Below are positions 8,712 through 16,204 of a stretch of DNA of 35,816 nt, piece by piece. Under the pieces are notes generated by a model. The model was not told the origin of the DNA. It saw only the letters and a list, made by a program, of their open reading frames with translations, and did not search any database. This DNA is from an uncultured bacterium (GTDB lineage: Bacteria; Cyanobacteriota; Vampirovibrionia; Gastranaerophilales; Gastranaerophilaceae). Numbering within the stretch: position 1 is the stretch's first letter; every line of letters starts with the position of its first letter. The stretch spans positions 1 to 35,816 of the forward strand of contig CASELF010000043.1 of the NCBI GenBank assembly GCA_949288725.1, in the 5' to 3' direction. The translations under genes and the position numbers were made by a program.

Positions 8712-9380
8712 TTAGTTTTCCAATTTCTCAATGTAACTTACAAAATAAACTTCAGGTATTTCTTGTATCATTTGTACGACATCATTATCTAGCGTTCCAT
8801 CAATGCTTATTATCATTGATGCTTCTTGACCTTTGGCGTTTCTGTCGCAATTTAAGGAGGCAATATTTTTGTTGTGATATTGCAATATTGACGATACTTG
8901 TGAAATCATGCCGGGCATATCTTTATAGACTATTAGAATAGTATTATATTTCCCTGTAAGTTTTACGTTAAATTCGTTAATCCTGCGAATAACGATTTCT
9001 CCCGCTCCAACTGATGCTCCTGCTATAAACATATTAATATCACCTTCAAACATCATTTCAACGGCATTTGGGTGAAGTTTAAAATTATCAGCATACTGAA
9101 ATTCATAGTCTAAACTTTTGGCAAGATCAGATTCAAAAATATCTTTTATTCTTCTATCATCAACACCAAGACCTAATACCCCTGCTAATAGTCCTTTTTC
9201 TGTACCGTGACCTTTTCCGGTATGGGCATAGGAATTATATAATTTGAAGGTTATTTTTTTAGGTTTGTTCTTATAAATATTTTTTGCCAATAGTCCTAAT
9301 CGTACAGCCCCTGCTGTGTGTGAACTTGATGGACCAATCATTATTGGTGATATTATGTCAAATAACGTAGTCTTTTTCAT
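8712..9380 (-). CDS. sdaAB: L-serine dehydratase, iron-sulfur-dependent, beta subunit
   Basis: Beta subunit of the split serine dehydratase. The N-terminal domain has the characteristic DIISPIMIGPSSSHTAGAVR and the SYAHTGKGHGTEKGLLAG segment. A C-terminal ACT domain (about 145-215; YKDMPGMISQVSSIL) is a likely regulatory ligand-binding module. The length of 222 residues is typical. Its start overlaps the stop of the upstream 74-residue gene by one base (TAATG), so it is translationally coupled to a small membrane protein of unknown role. It is followed immediately by the alpha subunit gene. Confidence 0.96.
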   Translation of the reverse strand: MKKTTLFDIISPIMIGPSSSHTAGAVRLGLLAKNIYKNKPKKITFKLYNSYAHTGKGHGTEKGLLAGVLGLGVDDRRIKDIFESDLAKSLDYEFQYADNFKLHPNAVEMMFEGDINMFIAGASVGAGEIVIRRINEFNVKLTGKYNTILIVYKDMPGMISQVSSILQYHNKNIASLNCDRNAKGQEASMIISIDGTLDNDVVQMIQEIPEVYFVSYIEKLEN

Positions 9381-9604
9381 TAGTAACTTTCTTTAATTAA
9401 ATTTTGCTCAATTTTGTCTCTTAGTTGTTTTTTAGATTCAATTTCTTTTAATTTTGTATTAACTATTTCTTGTTTGGTTTTAATTTCTCTTTGCTCTTCA
9501 AATGGATTTTTTCTCCCGCCTTGTCCATTGGAATATGCAAGGTATAATACAATTATTACGACTATTACGATTAATAATTCTAATAAGCCTGCCGCTTTTT
9601 TCAT
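9380..9604 (-). CDS. Small membrane protein with pilin-like N-terminus and coiled-coil tail
   Basis: Seventy-four residues. The N-terminus KKAAGLLELLIVIVVIIV resembles the hydrophobic helix and cleavage region of type IV prepilins (ELLIV core with a preceding short basic leader). The canonical G/F cleavage pair is not in register: alignment on the Glu puts Ala at -1. After the membrane helix (about 5-24) comes a charged Lys/Glu/Gln-rich region (about 30-74) that reads as a single coiled coil, not a pilin beta-sheet head. It may instead be an ordinary one-span membrane protein. It sits between a 101-residue membrane gene (13-base gap) and sdaAB (one-base overlap), inside the RNase E/G operon. 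Confidence 0.7.
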   Translation of the reverse strand: MKKAAGLLELLIVIVVIIVLYLAYSNGQGGRKNPFEEQREIKTKQEIVNTKLKEIESKKQLRDKIEQNLIKESY

Positions 9605-9617
9605 ATATATTCTCCAA

Positions 9618-9923
9618 TTATTTAAGTTTATTCTTTGTAAGGTACATTATAATTGCTTCATCTTTATCAGAGGGGCCTCTTAGTGAGTATTTGCCAAGTT
9701 TGTAATTCTTTACTTCCCCGGGAACAAAAAATCTGTTATATATTGATAACCCAATTGTCATAATCACAGTAAACGCAACAACCCCTAGCATTGCAAGTGA
9801 AAGTTTGACAATCCCGGTTTTTAATGATGCTGACGCAACCGTTTTGGCAAATGCAAAGTTAGTAGTGCATAAAAGCACTACTAATATTGCGATAAGACTT
9901 ATGTAAATTTTCTTATTCTTCAC
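9618..9923 (-). CDS. Small membrane protein with signal-peptide-like N-terminus
   Basis: One hundred and one residues, GTG start (9923-9921). A signal peptide or first membrane helix covers residues 5-25 with a plausible cleavage after AFA (26). A second membrane helix follows at about 40-63 (LSLAMLGVVAFTVIMTIGLS), then a positively charged cytoplasmic-looking tail. No family recognised. The gene overlaps the end of the RNase E/G gene by 11 bases and its GAGGA ribosome site lies within that gene, so the two are co-expressed. A role in holding the RNase at the membrane is possible but unsupported by any motif. Confidence 0.75.
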   Translation of the reverse strand: MKNKKIYISLIAILVVLLCTTNFAFAKTVASASLKTGIVKLSLAMLGVVAFTVIMTIGLSIYNRFFVPGEVKNYKLGKYSLRGPSDKDEAIIMYLTKNKLK

Positions 9924-11811
9924 TTACATCCTCTGTTTTTTTAGATTTTTTTGTTGTTTTTGAAGAGCCTCTGTTTGGGCGTCTTGATCTTTTTTTAGGT
10001 TTTTCTTCCTCTGGTTTTTCTATTGCTTCTGCTGTATCTGTGCGTTCTGCAGTATCTGCGGCAGAAACTTCTTGAGTTGCTTGTTCTTCAACTTTTGTAG
10101 CGGCTGCTTCTTCTGCTTTCTTTTTAGCAGCGGCTTTTCTTTTTCTTGTTTTACCTTTGATTTTAGGTTCAACCTCAGGTTCAGGGGATGTTGTTGTAGG
10201 TTCAACTTCAACAACATCTTGTGCTTGTTGTGCTATTTCTGTCTGTTTTATTTCTTCTGGTTCAACTACAACTTCAGTTGGTGTTTCAACTTGTTGTTCT
10301 TGAGGTTTGTTTTGTTGTTCTTGTTTTTCAAATCTATTTTTCTTATTTTTGCGTTTATTGTTTTCTTTTTTTACAATTTCTTCGGCAACCGCTGCAGATG
10401 GTTCTGTTTCGATTGTTATTCTTTGCGGCTGTTCTGTTTCTTGAACTTCAGGTTCTTTATTTTCCTGCGGTTGATTATTTTTGGTAAACTTATTATTCTT
10501 TTTGAATGCACCTGTCGGGAGTTTAACTTTTGCTGCTTTTGCTCTATATTCCCCCTCTGCGGTTGGTGTTGCAAAGTTAAATTCTACCATAGTGTAGCCG
10601 CTACCTTGGCAGTGTGGACATTTTTTAGTAAATATTTCAGATAGAGATTGTCCTTGACGGTGTCTTGTCAATTCAACAAGTCCTAAATCTGATAGTTGAC
10701 CAACCTGTGGTTTTGCTTTATCCGGTTCTAATGCAATCTCAAGTTCTTCCATCATTGCAAGTTTGTCAGCTCGTGAAATCATATCAATAAAGTCAACAAT
10801 AATCATGCCGCCGATGTTTCTTAATCTTAATTGTCTTGCTATTTCATGTACTGCTTCTATATTCGTTTTCAATATAGTTTCATCTTGTGTTGCAGAGCTG
10901 ATAAATTTACCGCTGTTAACATCAATTACCGTAAGTGCTTCAGTTTGCTGAATGTATAAGTAACCGCCTGATGGCATATTTACTTTAACTTTTAGTGCTG
11001 CTTTTATTTCTTTATGAATATCCATTGCAACAAGCAAAGGTTCGGTACCTTTATATAGTGTAACTTGTGTACCTTTTGCCATGTGCCAGTTTTGTAGAAT
11101 TGATTGAACTCTATTCATTGCAAACGGAGTATCAACAATAATTTCTTTAACATCTTCTGTGCAAGCCTCTCTTATTACACGATAAAGTAAGTCTTGATCT
11201 CTGTAAATAAGATTTGGAGGAGTAAGAGTTTCTGCAGATGTGATAATATTGTTCCATTTCTCAAGTAGAATTTCCAAATCCTCTTGAATATCTGCTTCTG
11301 ATTGTCCTTCTGCTTCCGTTCTGATAATAACACCAACTCCAACTGGCTTAATCAGATTAATAATTGCTTTTAATCTTGCTCTTTCTTTAGAATTTTCAAT
11401 TTTTTTACTAATACTTACTCCGGGTTCATTAGGCATTAAGACAAGAAATCTCCCCGGTAGGCTTATTTCTGTTGTAACCCTAGGACCTTTATGTCCTGTT
11501 GGTTCTTTTACAACCTGAACTACTAATTTTTGTTTTGGAGAAAGTTTTTCTTTTAATGTCCCTTTACCCATAACATCTTGAGCGTGTAAAAATCCCATTT
11601 TATCTGTTCCAACATTAACAAATGCCGCATCAATACTAGGTAAAATATTATCAACTGTAGCAAGATAAACATCACCTAGAAGAACTTCTCCTCTATGGAT
11701 AAAAAAGTCAGTAACAACTTTGTTTTCTAAAACTGCCGCAATATTATCTCTTTCGGCAATAACAATCTTTTTTTCGATGGGTTGATTTCCATTTTGATTT
11801 TTGTCGTGCAT
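9913..11811 (-). CDS. rng: Ribonuclease E/G
   Basis: Endoribonuclease for mRNA decay and rRNA processing. Numbered from the ATG at 11811: S1 domain about 35-110, RNase H-like and 5'-sensor regions, catalytic Asp in VIDVNSG (about D297) and IIVDFIDM (about D340), and the zinc-link Cys pair CPHC (about 398-401). The tail from about 415 to 632 is low-complexity, rich in Lys, Glu, Gln, Thr and Val, as in RNase E scaffold regions. An earlier ATG at 11835 would add eight residues, but only the 11811 start has a good Shine-Dalgarno (AAAGGA). It follows the radical SAM fusion gene by 13 bases, an arrangement seen in many bacteria. Whether it behaves as RNase E or RNase G cannot be decided from sequence. 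Confidence 0.95.
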   Translation of the reverse strand: MHDKNQNGNQPIEKKIVIAERDNIAAVLENKVVTDFFIHRGEVLLGDVYLATVDNILPSIDAAFVNVGTDKMGFLHAQDVMGKGTLKEKLSPKQKLVVQVVKEPTGHKGPRVTTEISLPGRFLVLMPNEPGVSISKKIENSKERARLKAIINLIKPVGVGVIIRTEAEGQSEADIQEDLEILLEKWNNIITSAETLTPPNLIYRDQDLLYRVIREACTEDVKEIIVDTPFAMNRVQSILQNWHMAKGTQVTLYKGTEPLLVAMDIHKEIKAALKVKVNMPSGGYLYIQQTEALTVIDVNSGKFISSATQDETILKTNIEAVHEIARQLRLRNIGGMIIVDFIDMISRADKLAMMEELEIALEPDKAKPQVGQLSDLGLVELTRHRQGQSLSEIFTKKCPHCQGSGYTMVEFNFATPTAEGEYRAKAAKVKLPTGAFKKNNKFTKNNQPQENKEPEVQETEQPQRITIETEPSAAVAEEIVKKENNKRKNKKNRFEKQEQQNKPQEQQVETPTEVVVEPEEIKQTEIAQQAQDVVEVEPTTTSPEPEVEPKIKGKTRKRKAAAKKKAEEAAATKVEEQATQEVSAADTAERTDTAEAIEKPEEEKPKKRSRRPNRGSSKTTKKSKKTEDVSEE

Positions 11812-11824
11812 AAAATTTCCTTTA

Positions 11825-14347
11825 CTATAACTCATGCAAAGACTCGGTTAGAAACTTCACTCTTGTTATTTCAAATGCGATATCTTTTGCTATAACATCC
11901 ATAAGGACATCGGCTCTGAGTGGAGGAATTTCGGATCCTTGACCGGTCTTTAATACTATAAACAGACTATTATCTTCAAATCGGTGTGGACCGATTGACT
12001 TTTTGATATCTATTGTTTTTAATAAACCTTTTTTGTTTTTCTTCTCGACTAAAATTTCATCAGAAGACAAAACTTTTTCTGTATTATATACTAATTTTTC
12101 AAAATCGTAAAGAGCAGGATTTAATATGTTAATTTTATATTCTGCCCAAGATACCGTTCTATCAATTGCAGGTGCTGATTTTTCAATTCTTTTTACATCT
12201 AAAATGTCAGCCCCGTTAGGTAACATTTTTTGCAGTTCCGTTTTTATGATATCAGGTTCAACTTGTTCTAAAAGTTCAATATCTACAAGTTCTGTCAAAC
12301 TCTCGCAGAAAAGCGGAAGTGCAATTCCCATAGAAATTTTCATCATCGGATTATATCCGCCAGAAAATGCTACTTTGAGATTTGTTCTTGAAATTGCTTT
12401 AAAAAATGTGTTTTGCCAATCAAGATGTGAAAAATATTTCAAGTTACCGCATTTTGTTAATTTTATTCTGTAGCGGAAAGTTTCTTGATGATTTTGGCAA
12501 GTTGAAGGATCAACGGGTTCTTGAATTTTCAATTGTTGGGCTTTTTCACAGGCCTTGAACGGCTTATCTAAAACTTTTTTCACCCCAAAATTAAAGCAAA
12601 CTCCGCATCCTACGCATCCTTGTTGGCAGGTTGGAACGATGTGTTGAGATTTTGCATCAACTTCCATTGCTTGTTTATATTCGTTTTTAAACCATTTTTG
12701 ATTTATTCCTACATCAATGAAGTTCCAAGGTAATTCTTCATCTAAACTATATTGCTTTTGTGCAAGTTTGTTCAACTCAATGCCAAGTTCATTTGCTGTT
12801 TCAAACCAAACTTTTTTGTCGAAATATTCACCCCAAGCATCAAGATAGCAGCCTTTTTTGTATAGCGCTTCTATATATTTGCAAAGTGAATCATCTCCTC
12901 TTGTTAAAACGGCTTCTAACAAAGAAACAAATTTTTCGTGATAATTTACTTTAACACCTTTTATATGCTTAACTTGTTCCATCAAGTGATGAATATGTTC
13001 TGTAACTTTATCTAAATCCATTTGAGCACACCACTGGAACGGAGTGAAAGGTTTCGGTACAAATATTGATAAGGTACAAGTTAAATCAAGTGAATGCGCA
13101 AGTCCTTTTTCTTTTTTCAAAAGTCTAGAACGGTACCTTATTTTTCTGAACAATTCTGCCATTTCATCCATATCTTCAAGGGTTTCAGTTGGCAGACCGC
13201 ATATAAAATAAAATTTAACTCTTGACCAACCGTGTTCATATAGGGTTAAAACAGCATCCATTATTTGTTCTTCTGTAATATTCTTTTTAATTACATCCCT
13301 AAGTCTTTGACTTCCTGCTTCGGGAGCAAGAGTCATTGTTGATTTTCTGACACTTTGAACAAGATTGGCAAGTTCAAGGTTAAATCCGTCAATTCTTTGG
13401 CTTGGAAGTGATACGGAAATTTTTCTGTCATTAAAATCAACAGCAAGTTCTTTTATAACTTCGTTTATATTTGCATAATCATTTGATGACAATGACAAAA
13501 GCGAATATTCATCATAACCCGTATTATTAACAAGTTCTTTTGTCAATTTGATAATATCATCTGCTTTGCGTTCTCTAATTGGAAGTGTTACGTGTCCAGG
13601 TTGGCAAAAACGGCACATTCTGCCACAACCTCTCCTAATTTCGACAACAGCCCTATCTTGAATTGAAGATGAAAATGGTATTGGATATTTTGTTACTGCA
13701 TTGTCATAATCAAGTTGTACAATTCTTTTTTTTACTTTACCGCCTGTTAATTTTGACCATCTGCCGGAATTTTCTCCTTCGCAAAGTGCTTTAATTCTTT
13801 CGTTTCTCGGAAGTTCTTTAGTTCTTTCAAGAATTTCACAAGTTTCAATTATTGCTTCCTCACCGTCACCAATCATAAATACATCAATAAAATCACTAAG
13901 CGGTAACGGGTTGAATGCGCAAGGGCCGCCTGCTACGATTATTGGATCAGAATCTGATCTTTCTGAATTCTTGTATGGTATTTGTGACATTTCAAGCATT
14001 TTTAAAACAGTCGGATAAGACATTTCATATTGTAGTGAAAATCCGACTACATCAAAATCTTTTAAATCTCTTTTAGATTCAACACCATATAAAGTTTGAG
14101 GTTTGAAGTCAGGTTCCGGGGCATACACTCTGTCACACATAAATTTAGGTTTTCGGTTAATGAGTTCATAAAGTATTCGCACTCCCAAATTTGAAATTCC
14201 TATTTCATACTTATCAGGAAAAGCCAATGCAAAACGAATTTTGGCACTATCAAAATCCTTATTCCAAGATAAGTATTCTCCCCCGACATATTGATATGGC
14301 TTGTTACATTTGAATAGACTTTCGTGATATTTTCTAAAAAAACACAT
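11825..14347 (-). CDS. Radical SAM protein (TIGR03960 type) fused to a DUF2344 domain
   Basis: An 840-residue protein. The N-terminal part (to about 215) resembles the Rossmann-like region of TIGR03960 proteins (GGPCAFNPLPL, GDGEE). The radical SAM core has the cluster-binding CGRMCRFC (C241, C245, C248). A cysteine-rich segment near 568-580 (CQQGCVGCGVC) may bind a second iron-sulfur cluster. The C-terminal ~200 residues (YRIKLTKCGNLKYFSHLDWQ onward) are a DUF2344/TIGR03936 domain, which in many bacteria is a separate downstream protein. The function is unproven; the habitual neighbourhood with RNase E/G and ribosomal genes suggests RNA or ribosome modification. It is preceded by a small gene after 15 bases and followed by rng after 13. 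Confidence 0.93.
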   Translation of the reverse strand: MCFFRKYHESLFKCNKPYQYVGGEYLSWNKDFDSAKIRFALAFPDKYEIGISNLGVRILYELINRKPKFMCDRVYAPEPDFKPQTLYGVESKRDLKDFDVVGFSLQYEMSYPTVLKMLEMSQIPYKNSERSDSDPIIVAGGPCAFNPLPLSDFIDVFMIGDGEEAIIETCEILERTKELPRNERIKALCEGENSGRWSKLTGGKVKKRIVQLDYDNAVTKYPIPFSSSIQDRAVVEIRRGCGRMCRFCQPGHVTLPIRERKADDIIKLTKELVNNTGYDEYSLLSLSSNDYANINEVIKELAVDFNDRKISVSLPSQRIDGFNLELANLVQSVRKSTMTLAPEAGSQRLRDVIKKNITEEQIMDAVLTLYEHGWSRVKFYFICGLPTETLEDMDEMAELFRKIRYRSRLLKKEKGLAHSLDLTCTLSIFVPKPFTPFQWCAQMDLDKVTEHIHHLMEQVKHIKGVKVNYHEKFVSLLEAVLTRGDDSLCKYIEALYKKGCYLDAWGEYFDKKVWFETANELGIELNKLAQKQYSLDEELPWNFIDVGINQKWFKNEYKQAMEVDAKSQHIVPTCQQGCVGCGVCFNFGVKKVLDKPFKACEKAQQLKIQEPVDPSTCQNHQETFRYRIKLTKCGNLKYFSHLDWQNTFFKAISRTNLKVAFSGGYNPMMKISMGIALPLFCESLTELVDIELLEQVEPDIIKTELQKMLPNGADILDVKRIEKSAPAIDRTVSWAEYKINILNPALYDFEKLVYNTEKVLSSDEILVEKKNKKGLLKTIDIKKSIGPHRFEDNSLFIVLKTGQGSEIPPLRADVLMDVIAKDIAFEITRVKFLTESLHEL

Positions 14348-14362
14348 TTTTAAATTTTTCTC

Positions 14363-14713
14363 TTATGCTAAATCTTCCGGAAAGTATTTATCAATTTTTA
14401 TAATTGTTCCATCAAGCTTATTTTCTTCAAAAGATTTCATAAATTTGAACAAATCAGAGTTTGGAACATGATAACTATATACAACAACCTCAGAATTTAT
14501 TTCTCTCATTACAGTAACCATATAATGACATTTTGAGGCATAATTTAGTAAATTTTCTTTGTTAAAAGTGTTGCCGTTTACATCTTTTGTGTGCTTAACG
14601 TAATTGAAACCGGCATAAAATTTAACTTGATCTCTTACTTCGGGAGGCATGCCATTAATATTCTGAACTGCTGAAAACATATTTATGACGTTATTGTTAT
14701 CATCTTTTGTCAT
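14363..14713 (-). CDS. Unknown 116-residue soluble protein
   Basis: No family recognised. It is a compact polar protein with no signal peptide or membrane segment; the C-terminal half (about 60-116) reads as alternating strand and helix (YMVTVMREINSEVVVYSYHV, then a Lys/Glu helix). A strong purine-rich GGGAGGG lies seven bases before the ATG, supporting the start. It ends 15 bases before the radical SAM fusion gene and is probably the first gene of that operon. One Cys (KCHY) and no catalytic-looking motif. Confidence 0.75.
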   Translation of the reverse strand: MTKDDNNNVINMFSAVQNINGMPPEVRDQVKFYAGFNYVKHTKDVNGNTFNKENLLNYASKCHYMVTVMREINSEVVVYSYHVPNSDLFKFMKSFEENKLDGTIIKIDKYFPEDLA

Positions 14714-14771
14714 ACAGTCCCTCCCAATATATATTAAACAACAAGAATAGAAAAATGTCTAAATGTTAAGA

Positions 14772-15089
14772 TTAATCTTTAGGATCTTCTTCTTTAGTTA
14801 TTTCTTTCAGGTAATCTAATACCTTAATTGCAGTTTCTCTTCTAATGTCTTTTGGTGCAAGTCGAAGATATTCAATAGCATGAGAAACTTTAATATTTTT
14901 ATCATACCATCTGCGAAGAATATAATTATACTGTTCTTCAAGGCTTAGTTGTTCAAGTTCAACATCTTTAAGTAAATCAATAATATACTCTGCACATCTT
15001 ACTTGAATATCTGTGGATGCTTTCTCTAATTCATTTATAGCACGGCTTACAGCAACATCTGCATCGTACCATCTTTTAAACATGTTCAT
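14772..15089 (-). CDS. Unknown 105-residue protein made of two tandem repeats
   Basis: The protein consists of two copies of a ~45-residue helical unit with a period of 54 residues. Unit 1 starts RWYDADVAVSRAINELEKA (from residue 6) and unit 2 starts RWYDKNIKVSHAIEYLRLA (from residue 60). Conserved positions include RWYD, VS-AI--L--A--DI and a following hydrophobic helix. No signal peptide or membrane helix. GAGGAAG precedes the ATG at 15089 with good spacing; a second in-frame ATG lies two codons later. It is transcribed away from the 15200 gene. Function unknown; such two-helix repeats often bind proteins, which is only a guess here. Confidence 0.75.
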   Translation of the reverse strand: MNMFKRWYDADVAVSRAINELEKASTDIQVRCAEYIIDLLKDVELEQLSLEEQYNYILRRWYDKNIKVSHAIEYLRLAPKDIRRETAIKVLDYLKEITKEEDPKD

Positions 15090-15135
15090 AAATACTTCCT
15101 CATTTGTTAAGTATATTAAAGCAAAAGTTAAGAAA

Positions 15136-15165
15136 AAAGTAAATTATTTTCTTAAAATTTACTTT
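15136..15165. promoter_or_regulatory. Perfect inverted repeat between divergent genes
   Basis: Ten-base arms (15136-15145 and 15156-15165) are exact inverse complements around a 10-base AT spacer. The repeat lies in the 110-base gap between the divergently transcribed 15089 (-) and 15200 (+) genes, so it could be an operator. It is AT-rich, which lowers its significance. Confidence 0.3.
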
Positions 15166-15199
15166 ATATATATGTAGGTAAAATGTAAAGGTTAATGTT

Positions 15200-15544
15200 A
15201 TGGCAGATATTTATGATTTAAGTGGTTTGACAACCGGTGATGTAATGAATACAGATATCGGTTTAATGAATATGGATAAACAAATAACAGTCCCGTCATT
15301 TGCATACGGTCCTTCATTTAATTTGTTAAACGGAGTAAACATGCGCGGTCCATTAACCTCAGACAAAGTAGAACTTACAACACAAAAAGAGAAAGATAAA
15401 AAGGTTTGGAAGGGTATATTTATAACTGCAGGAATTGTCGGTGCAGGACTTCTTGCTTTGAAATTCGGTAAAAACGGCGCAAAAAAAGTTTGGAATTTTA
15501 TAAAAAATGGTTTCTCAAAATTAGTGGCAAAATTCAAAAAATAA
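15200..15544 (+). CDS. Unknown small membrane protein with cationic amphipathic tail
   Basis: One hundred and fourteen residues, no family recognised. The first 60 are polar and probably flexible. One membrane helix lies at about 72-89 (GIFITAGIVGAGLLALKFG). The last 25 residues form a Lys-rich amphipathic helix (KKVWNFIKNGFSKLVAKFKK). There is no N-terminal signal. An AAAGG ribosome site precedes the ATG, and a strong terminator follows 26 bases after the stop, so it is a single-gene unit. The layout (soluble head, one helix, charged tail) recalls the protein at 5190-5693, though the sequences do not align. Confidence 0.75.
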   Translation: MADIYDLSGLTTGDVMNTDIGLMNMDKQITVPSFAYGPSFNLLNGVNMRGPLTSDKVELTTQKEKDKKVWKGIFITAGIVGAGLLALKFGKNGAKKVWNFIKNGFSKLVAKFKK

Positions 15545-15569
15545 AATAGTGAGTAGTAATAGTGTGTTT

Positions 15570-15597
15570 AGCGAGAATGTACAATTCTCGCTTTTTT
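15570..15597 (+). terminator. Rho-independent terminator after the small membrane protein gene
   Basis: A perfect 9-bp stem (15570-15578 with 15584-15592), GC-rich for this genome, has a 5-base loop and is followed by a run of T. Confidence 0.88.
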
Positions 15598-15626
15598 ATG
15601 TTATATTAGTTTAAAAGGAGAGTTAT

Positions 15627-16127
15627 ATGGCTAAAGATTGTAGTTTTGATATTGTATCTGAATATGATAAACAAGAACTTGTGAACGCAGTTGATCAGGT
15701 TAAAAGAGAATTAACAACAAGATTTGATTTGAAAAATTCAAATTCAACCGTTGAACTAGAGCAAGACAAAGAAATTACTATTACCACTAATGATGAAATG
15801 AAATTGAAAAATATTTTGGATATTTTGCAATCAAAATTGGTAAAAAGAAATTTAAGTATAAAAATTCTTGATCCAAAGCCTGTAGAAAATGCTCTTGGCG
15901 GAAATGTAAGACAGGTTTTTGCATTGAAAAAAGGTTTAACTCAAGAACTTGCTAAAAAAATAGTTGCCGATATTAAAAATACAAAATTAAAAGTTCAAGC
16001 ATCTATTCAAGGCGAACAAGTTAGAGTTACAGGCAAGGATAAAGACGATTTACAGGCAGTAATTCAAATGCTTAGACAAAAATCAGATTCTTACGATGTA
16101 CCTTTGCAGTTTACAAATTATAGATAA
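15627..16127 (+). CDS. yajQ: YajQ-family nucleotide-binding protein
   Basis: One hundred and sixty-six residues, the normal family length, with the conserved start (CSFDIVSEYDKQELVNAVDQ), the TRFDLKNSNS segment, and the C-terminal KLKVQASIQGEQVRVTGKDK-type motif. It consists of two ferredoxin-like RNA-binding folds. Family members bind RNA or nucleotides, and some bind cyclic di-GMP; the cellular role is unsettled. AAAAGGAGAG precedes the ATG with ideal spacing. It follows a terminator and is separated from the helicase gene by 77 bases carrying a promoter, so it is probably its own unit. Confidence 0.95.
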   Translation: MAKDCSFDIVSEYDKQELVNAVDQVKRELTTRFDLKNSNSTVELEQDKEITITTNDEMKLKNILDILQSKLVKRNLSIKILDPKPVENALGGNVRQVFALKKGLTQELAKKIVADIKNTKLKVQASIQGEQVRVTGKDKDDLQAVIQMLRQKSDSYDVPLQFTNYR

Positions 16128-16164
16128 TATTTGAACATAAGGGCTAAAAAAATCTTAAAATCTA

Positions 16165-16173
16165 TGTTATAAT
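16165..16173 (+). promoter_or_regulatory. Extended -10 promoter of the Ski2-like helicase gene
   Basis: TGTTATAAT is a perfect -10 box (16168-16173) with a TGn extension. No good -35 is seen at the expected distance, which is normal for extended -10 promoters. The start codon lies 32 bases downstream. Confidence 0.6.
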
Positions 16174-16204
16174 ATATATAAATAGTTTTTAAGGATAGTC
16201 GAGT

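Noticed and set aside
10072-10644. 190-codon open frame opposite the RNase E/G tail
   Set aside because: It is antisense to low-complexity Glu/Lys/Gln codons, giving an implausible Phe/Cys-rich product without a ribosome site.
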